From the NCBI RefSeq assembly GCF_007859075.1, contig NZ_VOAK01000011.1, positions 434,001 to 498,000 on the forward strand: 64,000 nucleotides of DNA. The letters run 5' to 3'. The notes beneath the pieces were generated by a model. It ran no database searches and was not told where the DNA came from. It worked only from the letters and a program-made list of their open reading frames with translations. The stretch comes from Gemmobacter aquaticus. Its GTDB lineage: Bacteria; Pseudomonadota; Alphaproteobacteria; Rhodobacterales; Rhodobacteraceae. Position numbers and translations under genes: made by a program. Positions 1 through 8,366 of this stretch are shown here, piece after piece (the first letter of the stretch is position 1; each line of letters opens with the position of its first letter).

Positions 1-255
1 GAAAAGCTGAAAGAGCTGATCCCCCGCCACATGTTCAAGATCCCGATTCAGGCCGCAATCGGCGGTCGGGTCATCGCCCGCGAAACCATCAGCGCCATGC
101 GCAAGGACGTGACCGCCAAGTGCTATGGTGGTGACGCGACCCGCAAGAAAAAGCTGCTGGAGAAGCAGAAAGAGGGCAAGAAGAAGATGCGCCAGTTCGG
201 CAAGGTGGAGATCCCGCAGTCGGCCTTCATCAACGCGCTGAAGATGGACAGCTGA
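1..255 (+). CDS. lepA: Elongation factor 4 (LepA), C-terminal part
   Basis: The open frame enters from the left edge and runs to TGA at 253-255, so only the last 84 residues are present. They match the LepA-specific C-terminal domain: an [16 protein letters not shown] stretch followed by IARETI and the lysine-rich [20 protein letters not shown] segment that contacts the peptidyl-transferase region of the ribosome. LepA is a ribosome-dependent GTPase that back-translocates or remodels stalled ribosomes. The GTPase domains lie outside the window. The next gene is convergent, with its stop three bases away. Confidence 0.95.
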   Translation, partial: EKLKELIPRHMFKIPIQAAIGGRVIARETISAMRKDVTAKCYGGDATRKKKLLEKQKEGKKKMRQFGKVEIPQSAFINALKMDS

Positions 256-258
256 TCC

Positions 259-912
259 CTAGGGATCAAAGCGATAGCCGAAGCGCGCGATGTCTTCGGC
301 GCAGTCCTCGGCGACGATCCGCGCCAGATCATCGGTATAGGCCGCCCGCCAGTCACGCGGGCGGTCTGATGCGTTCGCGCGGGGCAGGGGCGCAAGGCGG
401 AAACCCAGATGCGCCTCGACCGGGGCGAGGTCGGTTTCAAGATGCTCCAGCCGCACAAAGGCCGAAGCGCGCTCGGTGCCGGTCCGGTCGGTCATATAGG
501 CCCGCGCGGGCCAGAGCCGGAATGCGGTGCGGATCTGCGGGTGGCGCAAGAAGGCGTCGAAGGGCAGGGTCTTGGCCAGCGCCACCGACGGATGCGCGAA
601 TCCCTGCACGCGCAGCCAGCTGTAATAGCTCAGCGCCCGGTCCCAGGGGTTGCGCACCAGCGTAAAGGTGAAAAACCCCGCGATCTCTTCGTCAGAGGCA
701 AGCCCCGCGATATCGGCCAGTGTCGAATGTTTCCAGAGCCGCCCATGCGCCTTGACCCCGCGCCAGCGACGTGACCGGGCGCGGGCCTTCGGGGTGTCGC
801 CGATCAGGATATCATCCTTCATGGCCCGCCCCTCCAGCGCGAGCGCAAGCGCCGTGCCGCCCGTTTTGGGGATGTGGACGAAAATGAACCGGCGCCCGCG
901 CGACAGGATCAT
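259..912 (-). CDS. Sulfotransferase family protein
   Basis: The 217-residue protein starts with a strand and a PAPS-binding loop (FVHIPKTGGTAL, about residues 11-22). Near residue 87 it has the second cofactor motif, LVRNPWDRALSYY, which contacts the 3'-phosphate of PAPS. These two motifs define the sulfotransferase fold of carbohydrate-type enzymes, which move a sulfuryl group from PAPS to a hydroxyl or amine. There is no signal peptide or membrane segment, so it is probably cytoplasmic. It lies 7 bases after the 2-hydroxyacid dehydrogenase gene on the same strand and may be the last gene of that operon. The acceptor cannot be read from sequence. Confidence 0.8.
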   Translation of the reverse strand: MILSRGRRFIFVHIPKTGGTALALALEGRAMKDDILIGDTPKARARSRRWRGVKAHGRLWKHSTLADIAGLASDEEIAGFFTFTLVRNPWDRALSYYSWLRVQGFAHPSVALAKTLPFDAFLRHPQIRTAFRLWPARAYMTDRTGTERASAFVRLEHLETDLAPVEAHLGFRLAPLPRANASDRPRDWRAAYTDDLARIVAEDCAEDIARFGYRFDP

Positions 913-919
913 CGCCGCC

Positions 920-1867
920 TCAGTTCACCTGATTGGGCAGGGGGCGCCCTTCGGCAAAGGCCAGCAGATTGTCGAGCGCCATCAGACCCATGGCCTCGCG
1001 CACCTCGAGCGCGGCGGTGCCCAGATGCGGCAGCAGGGTCACGTTCTCCATCGCGCGCAGCGCTTCGGGCACATGGGGTTCGTGCTCATACACATCCAGA
1101 CCTGCACCTGCGATGCCGCCCGCTTGCAGATGGGCGATCAACGCGGCCTCATCGATCACATCCCCGCGCGAGATGTTCACCAGGAAGCCGTCGGGTCGCA
1201 TCTGGGACAGAGCGCGCGCGTCAATCAGGTGGTGGGTCGAGGCCCCACCCGGAACCGCGATGACCACGATATCTGCGGCCAGCGCCTCGGCCATCGGCAC
1301 CTGCTGTGCCGGAAAACCAGGGTCGATGACAGATCGGTTGTGAAAGATCACCGCCATACCAAAACCGAAATGACAGCGACGACCGATGGCCTGGCCAATG
1401 CGCCCCATGCCGATGATCCCGACCTTGCGGCCAGTCACATGCCGGCCCAGCATCTGCGTAGGGTGCCAGCCCGCCCACGCGCCACGACGCAGCATCCGTT
1501 CACCTTCGCCAGCGCGGCGGCAGGTCATCAGGATCAGCGTCATCGCAATATCGGCTGTGGCATCTGTCACGGCGCCAGGCGTATTGGTCACGGGAATGCC
1601 GGCTGCGCGCGCCGCCGCCACGTCGATGTGGTTGTATCCCACCCCGAAATTCGCCAGCAGCCGTGCCCGAGGTTCGGGCACTTGCGCGAAGACCGCGGCC
1701 GAAAAGCGATCACCGAGCGTGGGCATGATGAGATCAAACTCTGCCAGCGATTGCACGAGTTCCGCATCAGACAGGGGCTGGGTGCTCTGTCGCAGGGTGA
1801 CGTCGAAATGCTCTTGCGCCTGTGCAACAACACGCTCGGGCTGCGGTCGTGTGATCAGAAGGCGCAT
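920..1867 (-). CDS. D-isomer-specific 2-hydroxyacid dehydrogenase (glyoxylate/hydroxypyruvate reductase type)
   Basis: The 315-residue protein has the full family layout: a catalytic domain split around a Rossmann domain with VGIIGMGRIG at about 149-158. The catalytic triad is visible as Arg234 (NISRGDVID), Glu263 (YEHEPHVP) and His281 (LLPHLGTA). The family reduces 2-oxo acids such as glyoxylate or hydroxypyruvate with NAD(P)H. The sequence resembles the glyoxylate reductase/D-glycerate dehydrogenase branch more than formate or phosphoglycerate dehydrogenases, but the substrate is inferred. Its ATG overlaps the stop of the csaA-like gene by one base (TGATG), so the two are probably translationally coupled. 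Confidence 0.9.
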   Translation of the reverse strand: MRLLITRPQPERVVAQAQEHFDVTLRQSTQPLSDAELVQSLAEFDLIMPTLGDRFSAAVFAQVPEPRARLLANFGVGYNHIDVAAARAAGIPVTNTPGAVTDATADIAMTLILMTCRRAGEGERMLRRGAWAGWHPTQMLGRHVTGRKVGIIGMGRIGQAIGRRCHFGFGMAVIFHNRSVIDPGFPAQQVPMAEALAADIVVIAVPGGASTHHLIDARALSQMRPDGFLVNISRGDVIDEAALIAHLQAGGIAGAGLDVYEHEPHVPEALRAMENVTLLPHLGTAALEVREAMGLMALDNLLAFAEGRPLPNQVN

Positions 1868-2202
1868 CAGAACATCCTTCCACCGAGGGGCACGTCATGG
1901 CCGGGGCCAATAAGCACCACCTCGCCATCGGCGTCAGGCAGGCCCAGAACCAGCACCTCGGATCGCACCGGCCCGATCTGGCGGGGCGGGAAGTTGACCA
2001 CGCCCAGAACCTGCCGCCCGACCAGCTCTTCCAGCGTGTAATGTCGGGTGATCTGGGCTGACGACCGACGCTCACCAATCTCAGGCCCGAAGTCGATCCA
2101 CAGCTTGTAGGCAGGCTTGCGCGCCTCGGGGAAGGGCTCTGCGCGAGTAATGCGGCCCACGCGGATATCGACGCGGGCGAAATCGTCGTAGGTGATGGTC
2201 AT
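1867..2202 (-). CDS. csaA: CsaA-like tRNA-binding protein
   Basis: This is a 111-residue single-domain protein with the tRNA-binding OB fold found at the C-terminus of some methionyl-tRNA synthetases and in stand-alone CsaA. The opening [12 protein letters not shown] and the central [13 protein letters not shown] plus [10 protein letters not shown] are typical of the family. CsaA binds tRNA as a dimer and was first described as a secretion-related chaperone in Bacillus; its role in alphaproteobacteria is not settled. It sits between proC and a 2-hydroxyacid dehydrogenase with an ATGA overlap at its start and a TGATG overlap at its end, so the three genes are co-transcribed. Confidence 0.88.
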   Translation of the reverse strand: MTITYDDFARVDIRVGRITRAEPFPEARKPAYKLWIDFGPEIGERRSSAQITRHYTLEELVGRQVLGVVNFPPRQIGPVRSEVLVLGLPDADGEVVLIGPGHDVPLGGRMF

Positions 2203-3008
2203 TTGCCCAGCTCCCGTCCCCGGTCAGCGGCGGCCTTGACCGCGCGTCGCAGCAATGGTGGAAAACCTGTCTCCTCATCCATCAGCACGCCAAGCGCCGC
2301 CGCCGTTGTGCCGCCCGGCGAGGTGACGTTGATGCGCAATTGCGCCGCAGATTCGGGCGATTGATGCGCAAGCTCGCCGGCACCGCAAACAGTGGCGCGG
2401 GCAAGCTGCATCGACAGATCCGCAGGCAGCCCCTCGGCGACGCCGGCTGCGGCAAGCGCTTCGATCAGGTGAAAGACATAGGCGGGGCCCGATCCCGATA
2501 CGGCTGTCACGGCATCCATCTGATGCTCGCCCTCAAGCCGGACAACGTCACCAACAACCGCAAGCAGGGCCTCGGCCAGTGCGAGGCTTTCCTCGCCCGC
2601 ATGAGCGTTCCCGGTGATCGCGCTGATGCCGCGCCCGACGGCGGCCGGCGTGTTGGGCATGGCCCGCACAATCGGGGATGTGGCACCAAAAGCCGATTCG
2701 AAAGTGGCAATGGTGGTTCCTGCGGCAATCGACAAGAAGAGCGTCTCGCCACCGCCCAGCCGGGATACTGCGGGCAGGGCGTCCCCCATCATCTGCGGCT
2801 TGACCGCCAGAACCACGACGGCGGCATGTTCGGGCACGCCCTCGTTCAGATGCACGCCCGTGGATTTCAGCCAATCCGAGGGGCGCGGCTCGATCACCCA
2901 GATTGCGCCGGGGGGCGCGCCCCGCGAGAGCCAGCCCTGCAGCATGGCCGATCCCATCTTGCCACAGCCCAGCAGTACCAATCCGCGTTCGGTGATCCGT
3001 TCAAGCAT
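2199..3008 (-). CDS. proC: Pyrroline-5-carboxylate reductase
   Basis: The enzyme performs the last step of proline synthesis, reducing 1-pyrroline-5-carboxylate with NAD(P)H. The 269-residue length is normal. The N-terminal Rossmann motif [12 protein letters not shown] is at about residues 12-23, and the family signature region is visible as [16 protein letters not shown] and [11 protein letters not shown] in the helical dimerisation domain. The start is preceded by AGGAGGTTGGA-like sequence on the minus strand. The stop overlaps the csaA-like start by four bases, and a YbjN-like gene lies upstream in the same direction. Confidence 0.95.
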   Translation of the reverse strand: MLERITERGLVLLGCGKMGSAMLQGWLSRGAPPGAIWVIEPRPSDWLKSTGVHLNEGVPEHAAVVVLAVKPQMMGDALPAVSRLGGGETLFLSIAAGTTIATFESAFGATSPIVRAMPNTPAAVGRGISAITGNAHAGEESLALAEALLAVVGDVVRLEGEHQMDAVTAVSGSGPAYVFHLIEALAAAGVAEGLPADLSMQLARATVCGAGELAHQSPESAAQLRINVTSPGGTTAAALGVLMDEETGFPPLLRRAVKAAADRGRELGK

Positions 3009-3075
3009 TCCAACCTCCTGATCTCGGGGCCGAGATTAGGGGGCCGCGCTGACGGCGGCAATGGGGCAGGGGCCA

Positions 3076-3579
3076 TCAGGCCCGCCCATATGCCTCGGCC
3101 ATGGCGATGCCCATGGCATCGAGCGGCGTCCGGTCTGCCCAGGCGACCAGCTGAAACGCCGGATAAAACCGCTCGCACGAGGTAATCGCCTGCGAGATCA
3201 TATGGTTGATCTGATCCGGCCCCGCCGTTGCCCCGCCCGATAGCGACAGCCCATAACGCCAGACCATCAGCTTTTGTTCGACCCAGTAGGTGAAGGCGCC
3301 CACCCAGACCTGATCATTGCAGCGGTTGACCGCGTCATATACATCGACCAGACGATGCTCTGGCGGGTCCATCTCGAAGGTGCAGATCAGGCGCAAAGTC
3401 TCGTCCGACGGAGACCAGGCCAGCGTCAGCGAGTAGGTGCGCCACATGCCCTCAACCGCCATGGCGATCTGGTTATCGGTGACCCGGTCAAACTCCCACT
3501 GGTGGTCCGATGCCAGGGTCTCCACCAGATCGATCGGGTGAAGGTCGTCGTCCAGCATCAGGTCTTCGGCAAGCGACAC
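3076..3579 (-). CDS. YbjN domain-containing protein
   Basis: I place the start at a GTG (3577-3579) because GAGAGG lies seven bases upstream of it; the open frame continues 14 codons further but without a better signal. The resulting 167-residue protein is an alpha/beta YbjN-type protein with DLHPIDLVETLA near the N-terminus, a tryptophan-rich middle (VWVGAFTYWVEQKLMVWRYG) and a C-terminal FYPAFQLVAWAD stretch. YbjN proteins resemble type III secretion chaperones in fold, and their cellular role is unclear. It is upstream of proC on the same strand, with a 67-base gap. Confidence 0.82.
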   Translation of the reverse strand: MSLAEDLMLDDDLHPIDLVETLASDHQWEFDRVTDNQIAMAVEGMWRTYSLTLAWSPSDETLRLICTFEMDPPEHRLVDVYDAVNRCNDQVWVGAFTYWVEQKLMVWRYGLSLSGGATAGPDQINHMISQAITSCERFYPAFQLVAWADRTPLDAMGIAMAEAYGRA

Positions 3580-3809
3580 GGCAGAACCTCTCGATACAGC
3601 CTTGCTTGCGGAGATATCCACAAGAAGCTGGGATTAAGGGCAACTGACAGCAGAGACCCGGTCAGCCCTTACTAGATATGGTGTGCCGAAAGCGGAAGCC
3701 TGTAAAGATGTTTATGCTCAAATCTTCTGTGCATAAGTCATTGCCCTCCATTCCACCCAGGCAAACGACAAATGCGGCCGCCTTTCGGACGGTCCGCACT
3801 TGATCTTTC

Positions 3810-3856
3810 ATTCTGAAAATACCCTCGGGCGTTTGGGGGGGCAGAGAGCCCCCCGT
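3810..3856 (-). repeat. Intergenic palindromic repeat, copy 1
   Basis: Read on the minus strand this is a GGGGGGC/GCCCCCC hairpin with a five-base loop (stem 3836-3842 with 3848-3854), followed by CGAGGGTATTTTC. It directly follows the stop of the hydratase/dehydrogenase gene, so it could act as its terminator. The same hairpin plus tail recurs at nine other places in the window. The rest of the gap 3580-3866 shows nothing I can call a gene. Confidence 0.75.
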
Positions 3857-3866
3857 CAGTCCCGGA

Positions 3867-6050
3867 TCAGGCCGCCTTATGTGTGGCGGGGGTGTAGAAG
3901 CCCCGGCCATCGGCCGCCATGTCGCGCAGCATCTGGGGCGGGGTAAAGCGTGCGCCGTGGCGTTCGGTCAGACCCTCGCAGATCTCGACCGCGCGCGCCT
4001 CGCCAAGGATATCCAGCCACCCGAAGGGACCACCCGACCAAGGCGCAAAGCCCCAGCCAAGAATGGCGCCCACATCGCCCTCGCGGATATCGGTCAGAAC
4101 GCCATCCTCAAGCGCGCGCACGGCCTCCAGTACCTGCGCCATCAGCAACCGGTGCTGCACTTCGGTGAGAGAGGGCTGGGCCTCGCTGACCGGCCACTCG
4201 TCTGAAAGCCCGCCCCACAGCCCCAGACGATTACCCTTTTCGTCATAGGCATAGAAACCCGCGCTTGCCTTGCGACCCAGACGGCCGAGATCGGCCATGC
4301 GGAACACCACCTCATCGACGGCACCGTCGGGATAGGCGTCGCCCATCGCGGCTTTGGTCGCCTTGGCGATCTTCACGCCAAGGTCGATCGAGGTCTCATC
4401 AACCAGCTGCAGCGGCCCAAGCGGCATGCCCACCAGCTTTGCGGCATTCTCGATCAGCGCGGGTTCGACCCCTTCGGCAACCATGCGGATGCCCTCGTTG
4501 ATATATGGGATGATGCAGCGGTTGGCGTAGAAGAAGCGCGCGTCATTGACCACGATCGGCGTCTTGCGAATCTGGCGGACGAAGTCCAGCGCCTTGGCGA
4601 CCGCGACCTCGCCGGTTTCGCGGCCCTTGATGATCTCGACCAGCATCATCTTGTCGACCGGGCTGAAGAAGTGGATGCCGATGAACTGCGCAGGCCGGGC
4701 GCTGGCCTTGGCAAGGCTGCTGATCGGCAGAGTCGAGGTATTGGTGGCATAGATGCATTCCGCACCGACGACGGCCTCGACCTTGGCAGTCACCTCGGCC
4801 TTGACCTTCGGGTCCTCGAAGACGGCCTCCACGATCAGGTCACAGCCCGACAGGGCGGCATAATCGGTGGTCGCAGTAATACGGCCCAGCACTTCGGCCT
4901 TCTTTTCGGCGGTGACCTTGCCGCGCTTCATGCCCTTGTCGAGGATTCCCTCGGAATGGGCCTTGCCGCGATCCGCCGATTCCTGCGTGGCGTCGATCAG
5001 CACGACCTCGATCCCTGCGTTGGCCGAGACGTAGGCGATGCCCGCACCCATCATGCCCGCGCCGATGACACCGAGTTTCTTCACCGTCTGGTCGGCAACC
5101 TTGGGCCGGTTCGCGCCCTTTTCCAGCGCTTCCTTGTTGATGAACAGCGAGCGGATCATGGCGGTGGACGAGGGGTTCATCAGGACCGAGGTGAAGTGGC
5201 GCGCCTCGATCTTCAGGGCCGTGTCAAAGGGAACCAGCGCGCCCTCATAGACCGCCGATAGCAGCGCCTTGGCCGCCGGATAGACCCCTTGGGTCTTGCC
5301 GTTGACCATCGCGCTTGCGCCGACAAAGGTCATGAAGCCAGCCGGATGATAAGGGGCGCCGCCCGGCATCTTGTAGCCCTTGGCATCCCAGGGCTTGACC
5401 AGATCGGCATCCTTGGCGCCCAGCACCCATTCTTTCGCGCGCGACAGCAGGTCTTCGGGGGCCACCACTTCGTCGATCACGCCCGCGGCCTTGGCCGCCT
5501 TCGGGTCGCTCAGCTTGCCCTCCAGCAGGAAGGGGGCCGCAACCATGGCGCCCATCTTGCGCACAAGCCGCGTGGTGCCGCCTGCGCCGGGGAAGATGCC
5601 GACCATGATTTCCGGCAGGCCGATCTTGGCCTTGGGGTTGTCCGCCGCGATGATGCGATGGCACGAAAGCGGCAGTTCTAGCCCGATGCCAAGCGCGGTG
5701 CCGGGCAGCGCGGCGACAATCGGCTTTGCCCCCTTCAGGGTCTTTGCATCCATGCCTGCACGCTCGATCTTGCGCAGCACGCCATGCATCTGCATCACGC
5801 CGTCAAAGATCGCCTGTGCGCCCCCCTCCCGCATGCGGGCGATCACGTTCAGGTCCATCCCGCCCGCGAAATCCTTCTTGCCGCTGGTGATGATCACGCC
5901 CTTCACACCGGCATCCGCCAAGGCGGTGTCGATATGGGCGTTCAGCTCGGCAAACCCCTCCATCGACATGACGTTCATGCTTTTGGACGGCACGTCCCAG
6001 GTGATGGTGGCGACGCCGTCGGCGTCAACGGCATAGGTGAAGTCGGTCAT
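3867..6050 (-). CDS. Fatty oxidation multifunctional enzyme: enoyl-CoA hydratase / 3-hydroxyacyl-CoA dehydrogenase
   Basis: This 727-residue fusion carries out the second and third steps of beta-oxidation. The N-terminal crotonase domain (1-190) shows the oxyanion-hole segment GKKDFAGGMDL, and the two acids expected in the active site at Glu125 (GLELPLS) and Glu147 (LPEIMVGIFPG). The dehydrogenase begins with the NAD motif GVIGAGMMGAG at 327-337 and has the catalytic histidine in GIHFFSPVDKM near 465, followed by the C-terminal helical domain. I start at ATG 6050 because GAGGAGGACC lies just upstream; the frame is open for 16 more codons. It is a FadB/FadJ type. It is last in the run thiolase, cupin, cupin, this gene. 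Confidence 0.95.
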   Translation of the reverse strand: MTDFTYAVDADGVATITWDVPSKSMNVMSMEGFAELNAHIDTALADAGVKGVIITSGKKDFAGGMDLNVIARMREGGAQAIFDGVMQMHGVLRKIERAGMDAKTLKGAKPIVAALPGTALGIGLELPLSCHRIIAADNPKAKIGLPEIMVGIFPGAGGTTRLVRKMGAMVAAPFLLEGKLSDPKAAKAAGVIDEVVAPEDLLSRAKEWVLGAKDADLVKPWDAKGYKMPGGAPYHPAGFMTFVGASAMVNGKTQGVYPAAKALLSAVYEGALVPFDTALKIEARHFTSVLMNPSSTAMIRSLFINKEALEKGANRPKVADQTVKKLGVIGAGMMGAGIAYVSANAGIEVVLIDATQESADRGKAHSEGILDKGMKRGKVTAEKKAEVLGRITATTDYAALSGCDLIVEAVFEDPKVKAEVTAKVEAVVGAECIYATNTSTLPISSLAKASARPAQFIGIHFFSPVDKMMLVEIIKGRETGEVAVAKALDFVRQIRKTPIVVNDARFFYANRCIIPYINEGIRMVAEGVEPALIENAAKLVGMPLGPLQLVDETSIDLGVKIAKATKAAMGDAYPDGAVDEVVFRMADLGRLGRKASAGFYAYDEKGNRLGLWGGLSDEWPVSEAQPSLTEVQHRLLMAQVLEAVRALEDGVLTDIREGDVGAILGWGFAPWSGGPFGWLDILGEARAVEICEGLTERHGARFTPPQMLRDMAADGRGFYTPATHKAA

Positions 6051-6118
6051 GGTGGTCCTCCTCTCGGGTGCCGGGATGGCAGGGCGTTGCGCGCCCACAC
6101 CCCTGCGGGGTACTTTGA

Positions 6119-6580
6119 TCAGGTTGAAGCCCAGGGCGTGCCATCGCGGTGCAGATAGCGCCGGGACGGGCCGTCCTTGTGGGTGACCAGGTCGTGGTCG
6201 GTGTAATGGATGACATCGCGCGCATGGCGCGTGCCGATGACCAGATAGCGCGCCGGCGCGTCCGAGCGGTTGTCGAGCCTGTGGCCGATGGCAAGTCCCG
6301 CCGGCCAGCAGGCTGCGTCGCCTGCCCGCAGGATGGCTTCCTCATCTTCTACCAGCACAACCTCGCCCGAGAGGATCAGCACCATCTCGTCCTCGGTCTC
6401 GTGCCAGTGGCGGCGGCCCGAGGTCGAGCCGGGCGGCAGTTCCTCGATAAACGCGCCGAACTGCGTCAGACCGCCGGGGTCGGACAGCAGTTGATAGCGA
6501 TAGGGGCCGAGGCCACCCCCCAGAACCGGGTGAACCGTGTCGGTCTCGGTCTCGAAGGGGGGCGGGCTCAGCTTGGGCAT
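6119..6580 (-). CDS. Cupin domain-containing protein (second of a tandem pair)
   Basis: This 153-residue protein has a single cupin barrel. The first metal-binding motif is visible as SGRRHWHETEDEMVLILSGE and the second half as DAACWPAGLAIGHRLDN. It is clearly related to the next upstream cupin: both share QFG...PG..S..RHWH..EDE, and both end with a Tyr/Thr-rich tail. Cupins of this kind bind a metal ion and can be dioxygenases, isomerases or ligand sensors, and no reaction can be assigned here. Its start overlaps the neighbouring stop by one base (TGATG), which puts it in the thiolase operon. Confidence 0.85.
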   Translation of the reverse strand: MPKLSPPPFETETDTVHPVLGGGLGPYRYQLLSDPGGLTQFGAFIEELPPGSTSGRRHWHETEDEMVLILSGEVVLVEDEEAILRAGDAACWPAGLAIGHRLDNRSDAPARYLVIGTRHARDVIHYTDHDLVTHKDGPSRRYLHRDGTPWAST

Positions 6581-7050
6581 CAGCGCGGGCCCGTCCAGTC
6601 GGCGCCGTCCTTGTAGGTGAAGCGGGCGGTCGTGCCGTCGATTTCAACCTTCAGGTCAATGTCAGAATAGGTCGCAACCTCGCGTGGGGCCTTGGTGCCC
6701 ACCACAAGAAACTGCGCGACACTGCCCGAACGGTTGATGAAGTGATGCCCGTTCGGCGTGTTGGCCGGAAAGGCCGCGCAATCGCCCGCGCGCATCACTG
6801 TCTCGCCCTCATCCTCGACCAGCACGCATTCGCCGGTCAGCACCATGACGAACTCATCCTCGTTCAGGTGCCAGTGGCGCAGGCTGGACAGGGCGCCGGG
6901 CTCCAGCGTCACCAGATTGACGCCGAACTGCGTCAGCCCCCCGGCCTGACCCAGGCGAAGGCTGGATCGGCCCTTCATCATCGAGGCATAGGGCTCGGGG
7001 TAAATCGAGCCGGTCTTTTGCGGCACCTGCGCAAGATCGAGTTTCGGCAT
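6580..7050 (-). CDS. Cupin domain-containing protein (first of a tandem pair)
   Basis: I take the start at ATG 7050, one base overlapping the thiolase stop (TGATG), giving 156 residues; the longer open frame runs into the thiolase gene. The cupin motif LSSLRHWHLNEDEFVMVLTGE and the second motif AFPANTPNGHHFINRSG are intact. It is a paralogue of the downstream cupin and has the same arrangement of an N-terminal arm, barrel and Tyr-containing tail. Its tight linkage to beta-oxidation genes suggests a role with an acyl or sulfur-containing intermediate, but this is inference from position only. Confidence 0.85.
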   Translation of the reverse strand: MPKLDLAQVPQKTGSIYPEPYASMMKGRSSLRLGQAGGLTQFGVNLVTLEPGALSSLRHWHLNEDEFVMVLTGECVLVEDEGETVMRAGDCAAFPANTPNGHHFINRSGSVAQFLVVGTKAPREVATYSDIDLKVEIDGTTARFTYKDGADWTGPR

Positions 7051-8261
7051 CACACCCTCTCGATGATCGTGGCCGCACCCATTCCGCTGGCGATACACAG
7101 CGTGGCAAGGCCGGTGGATTTTCCGGTCCGCTCCAACTCGTCCAGAAGCGTGCCGATGATGATCGCGCCTGTTGCGCCCAGCGGATGGCCCATCGCAATC
7201 GAGCCGCCGTTCGGGTTGACCTTGGCGGGGTCCACGTCGAAAGCCTGCATGAAGCGTAGAACGACCGAGGCGAAGGCCTCATTCACCTCGAACAGGTCGA
7301 TGTCCTTGATCGACATGCCGCTGTCTTTAAGAATCTTTTCGGTGACAGGCACCGGGCCGGTCAGCATGATCGTGGGGTCGGTCCCGATCTTGGCCGTGGC
7401 GCGGATGCGTGCACGCGGCTTCAGTCCGTAGGCCTTGCCGAAGTCAGCGTTTCCGATCAACACGGCGGCCGAACCATCAACGATCCCGGACGAATTACCG
7501 GCGTGGTGGATGTGCTCGATCCGCTCAAGATGGGGGTACTTCATCAGCGCGATCTTGTCGAAGCCGGGCATCGCCTCGCCCATGTCCTTGAAACTGGCCT
7601 TGAGTGCACCGAGCGCCTCGACCGTGGTTCCGGGGCGCATGTATTCGTCGTGGTCGAGAATGGTCAGCCCGTTGCGGTCGGTGACCGGGATGATCGAGCG
7701 TGCGAACCGCTTGTCGGCCCATGCCGCCGCAGCCCTGCGCTGCGATTCCACGGCCAGCGCGTCGGCCTGTTCCCGCGTGAAGCCATATTCGGTGGCGATG
7801 ATATCGGCCGAGATGCCCTGCGGAACGAAATAGGTCTTCATCGCAAGTGCCGGATCGACCGCGATGGCCGCCCCGTCCGAGCCCATGGCGACGCGGCTCA
7901 TCATCTCTACGCCCCCGGCGATATAGGCCGCGCCCGCGCCGCCCTTCACCTGGTTCGCGGCGATATTCACTGCCTCCATCCCGCTTGCGCAGAAACGGTT
8001 GATCGCAAGGCCAGGGATCGACTGGTCGAGGTTCGAGGCCAGCACCGCGCTGCGGGCAAGGCATCCGCCCTGTTCGCCCACCTGGGTCACGTTGCCCCAG
8101 ATGACATCCTCGACCGCGTGGCCCTCAAGCCCGTTGCGGGTCTGGATTGCGTTCAGAATCTGCGCCGAGAGGTTGACCGAGGTCACCTCATGCAGGGCGC
8201 CGTCGGGGCGACCCTTGCCGCGCGGGCTGCGGATCGCGTCGTAGATGAAAGCTTCGGTCAT
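7050..8261 (-). CDS. Acetyl-CoA C-acyltransferase (thiolase)
   Basis: The 403-residue protein has all thiolase active-site elements: the nucleophilic Cys91 in NRFCASGMEAVN, GHPLGATGA with the histidine, and the second cysteine in CIASGMGAATI near the C-terminus. It cleaves 3-ketoacyl-CoA with CoA, the last beta-oxidation step. ATG 8261 is preceded by GGGAGG, which decides the start over an upstream in-frame codon. It heads the group thiolase, two cupins, hydratase/dehydrogenase and is therefore probably the FadA partner of the fused enzyme. A palindromic TGACGT-type site lies about 80 bases upstream. Confidence 0.95.
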   Translation of the reverse strand: MTEAFIYDAIRSPRGKGRPDGALHEVTSVNLSAQILNAIQTRNGLEGHAVEDVIWGNVTQVGEQGGCLARSAVLASNLDQSIPGLAINRFCASGMEAVNIAANQVKGGAGAAYIAGGVEMMSRVAMGSDGAAIAVDPALAMKTYFVPQGISADIIATEYGFTREQADALAVESQRRAAAAWADKRFARSIIPVTDRNGLTILDHDEYMRPGTTVEALGALKASFKDMGEAMPGFDKIALMKYPHLERIEHIHHAGNSSGIVDGSAAVLIGNADFGKAYGLKPRARIRATAKIGTDPTIMLTGPVPVTEKILKDSGMSIKDIDLFEVNEAFASVVLRFMQAFDVDPAKVNPNGGSIAMGHPLGATGAIIIGTLLDELERTGKSTGLATLCIASGMGAATIIERV

Positions 8262-8317
8262 GGTATCCTCCCGTCGAGTCGCTGAAAGCCTAGCAGCGGC
8301 ATGTCCGCGATGTATGA

Positions 8318-8366
8318 ATGCCGTCACGTCGCAGAAAGGTTGACGTGACAGTCACGTTGCGTCACT
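8318..8366. promoter_or_regulatory. Palindromic operator upstream of the thiolase operon
   Basis: The stretch 8343-8357 is a perfect 15-base palindrome, ACGTGACAGTCACGT. It is flanked by further half-sites, GTCACGTC at 8323-8330 and GCGTCA at 8359-8364. Half-sites of TGACG/CGTCA type also cluster upstream of the MerR gene at 11815. MerR-family regulators of acyl-CoA degradation (LiuR type) are known to bind ACGT-centred palindromes, so a MerR target is the likely reading. The site lies 60-105 bases before the thiolase start, overlapping the end of the GST gene. Confidence 0.6.

Noticed and set aside
3662-3910. An 82-codon minus-strand frame before the YbjN gene
   Set aside because: It overlaps the end of the hydratase/dehydrogenase gene in another frame and is made partly of the palindromic repeat. 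There is no ribosome site.
6110-6130. FNR-like site near TTTGATCAGGTTGAA
   Set aside because: The right half does not match TTGAT-n4-ATCAA, and it lies at the 3' end of the cupin gene.
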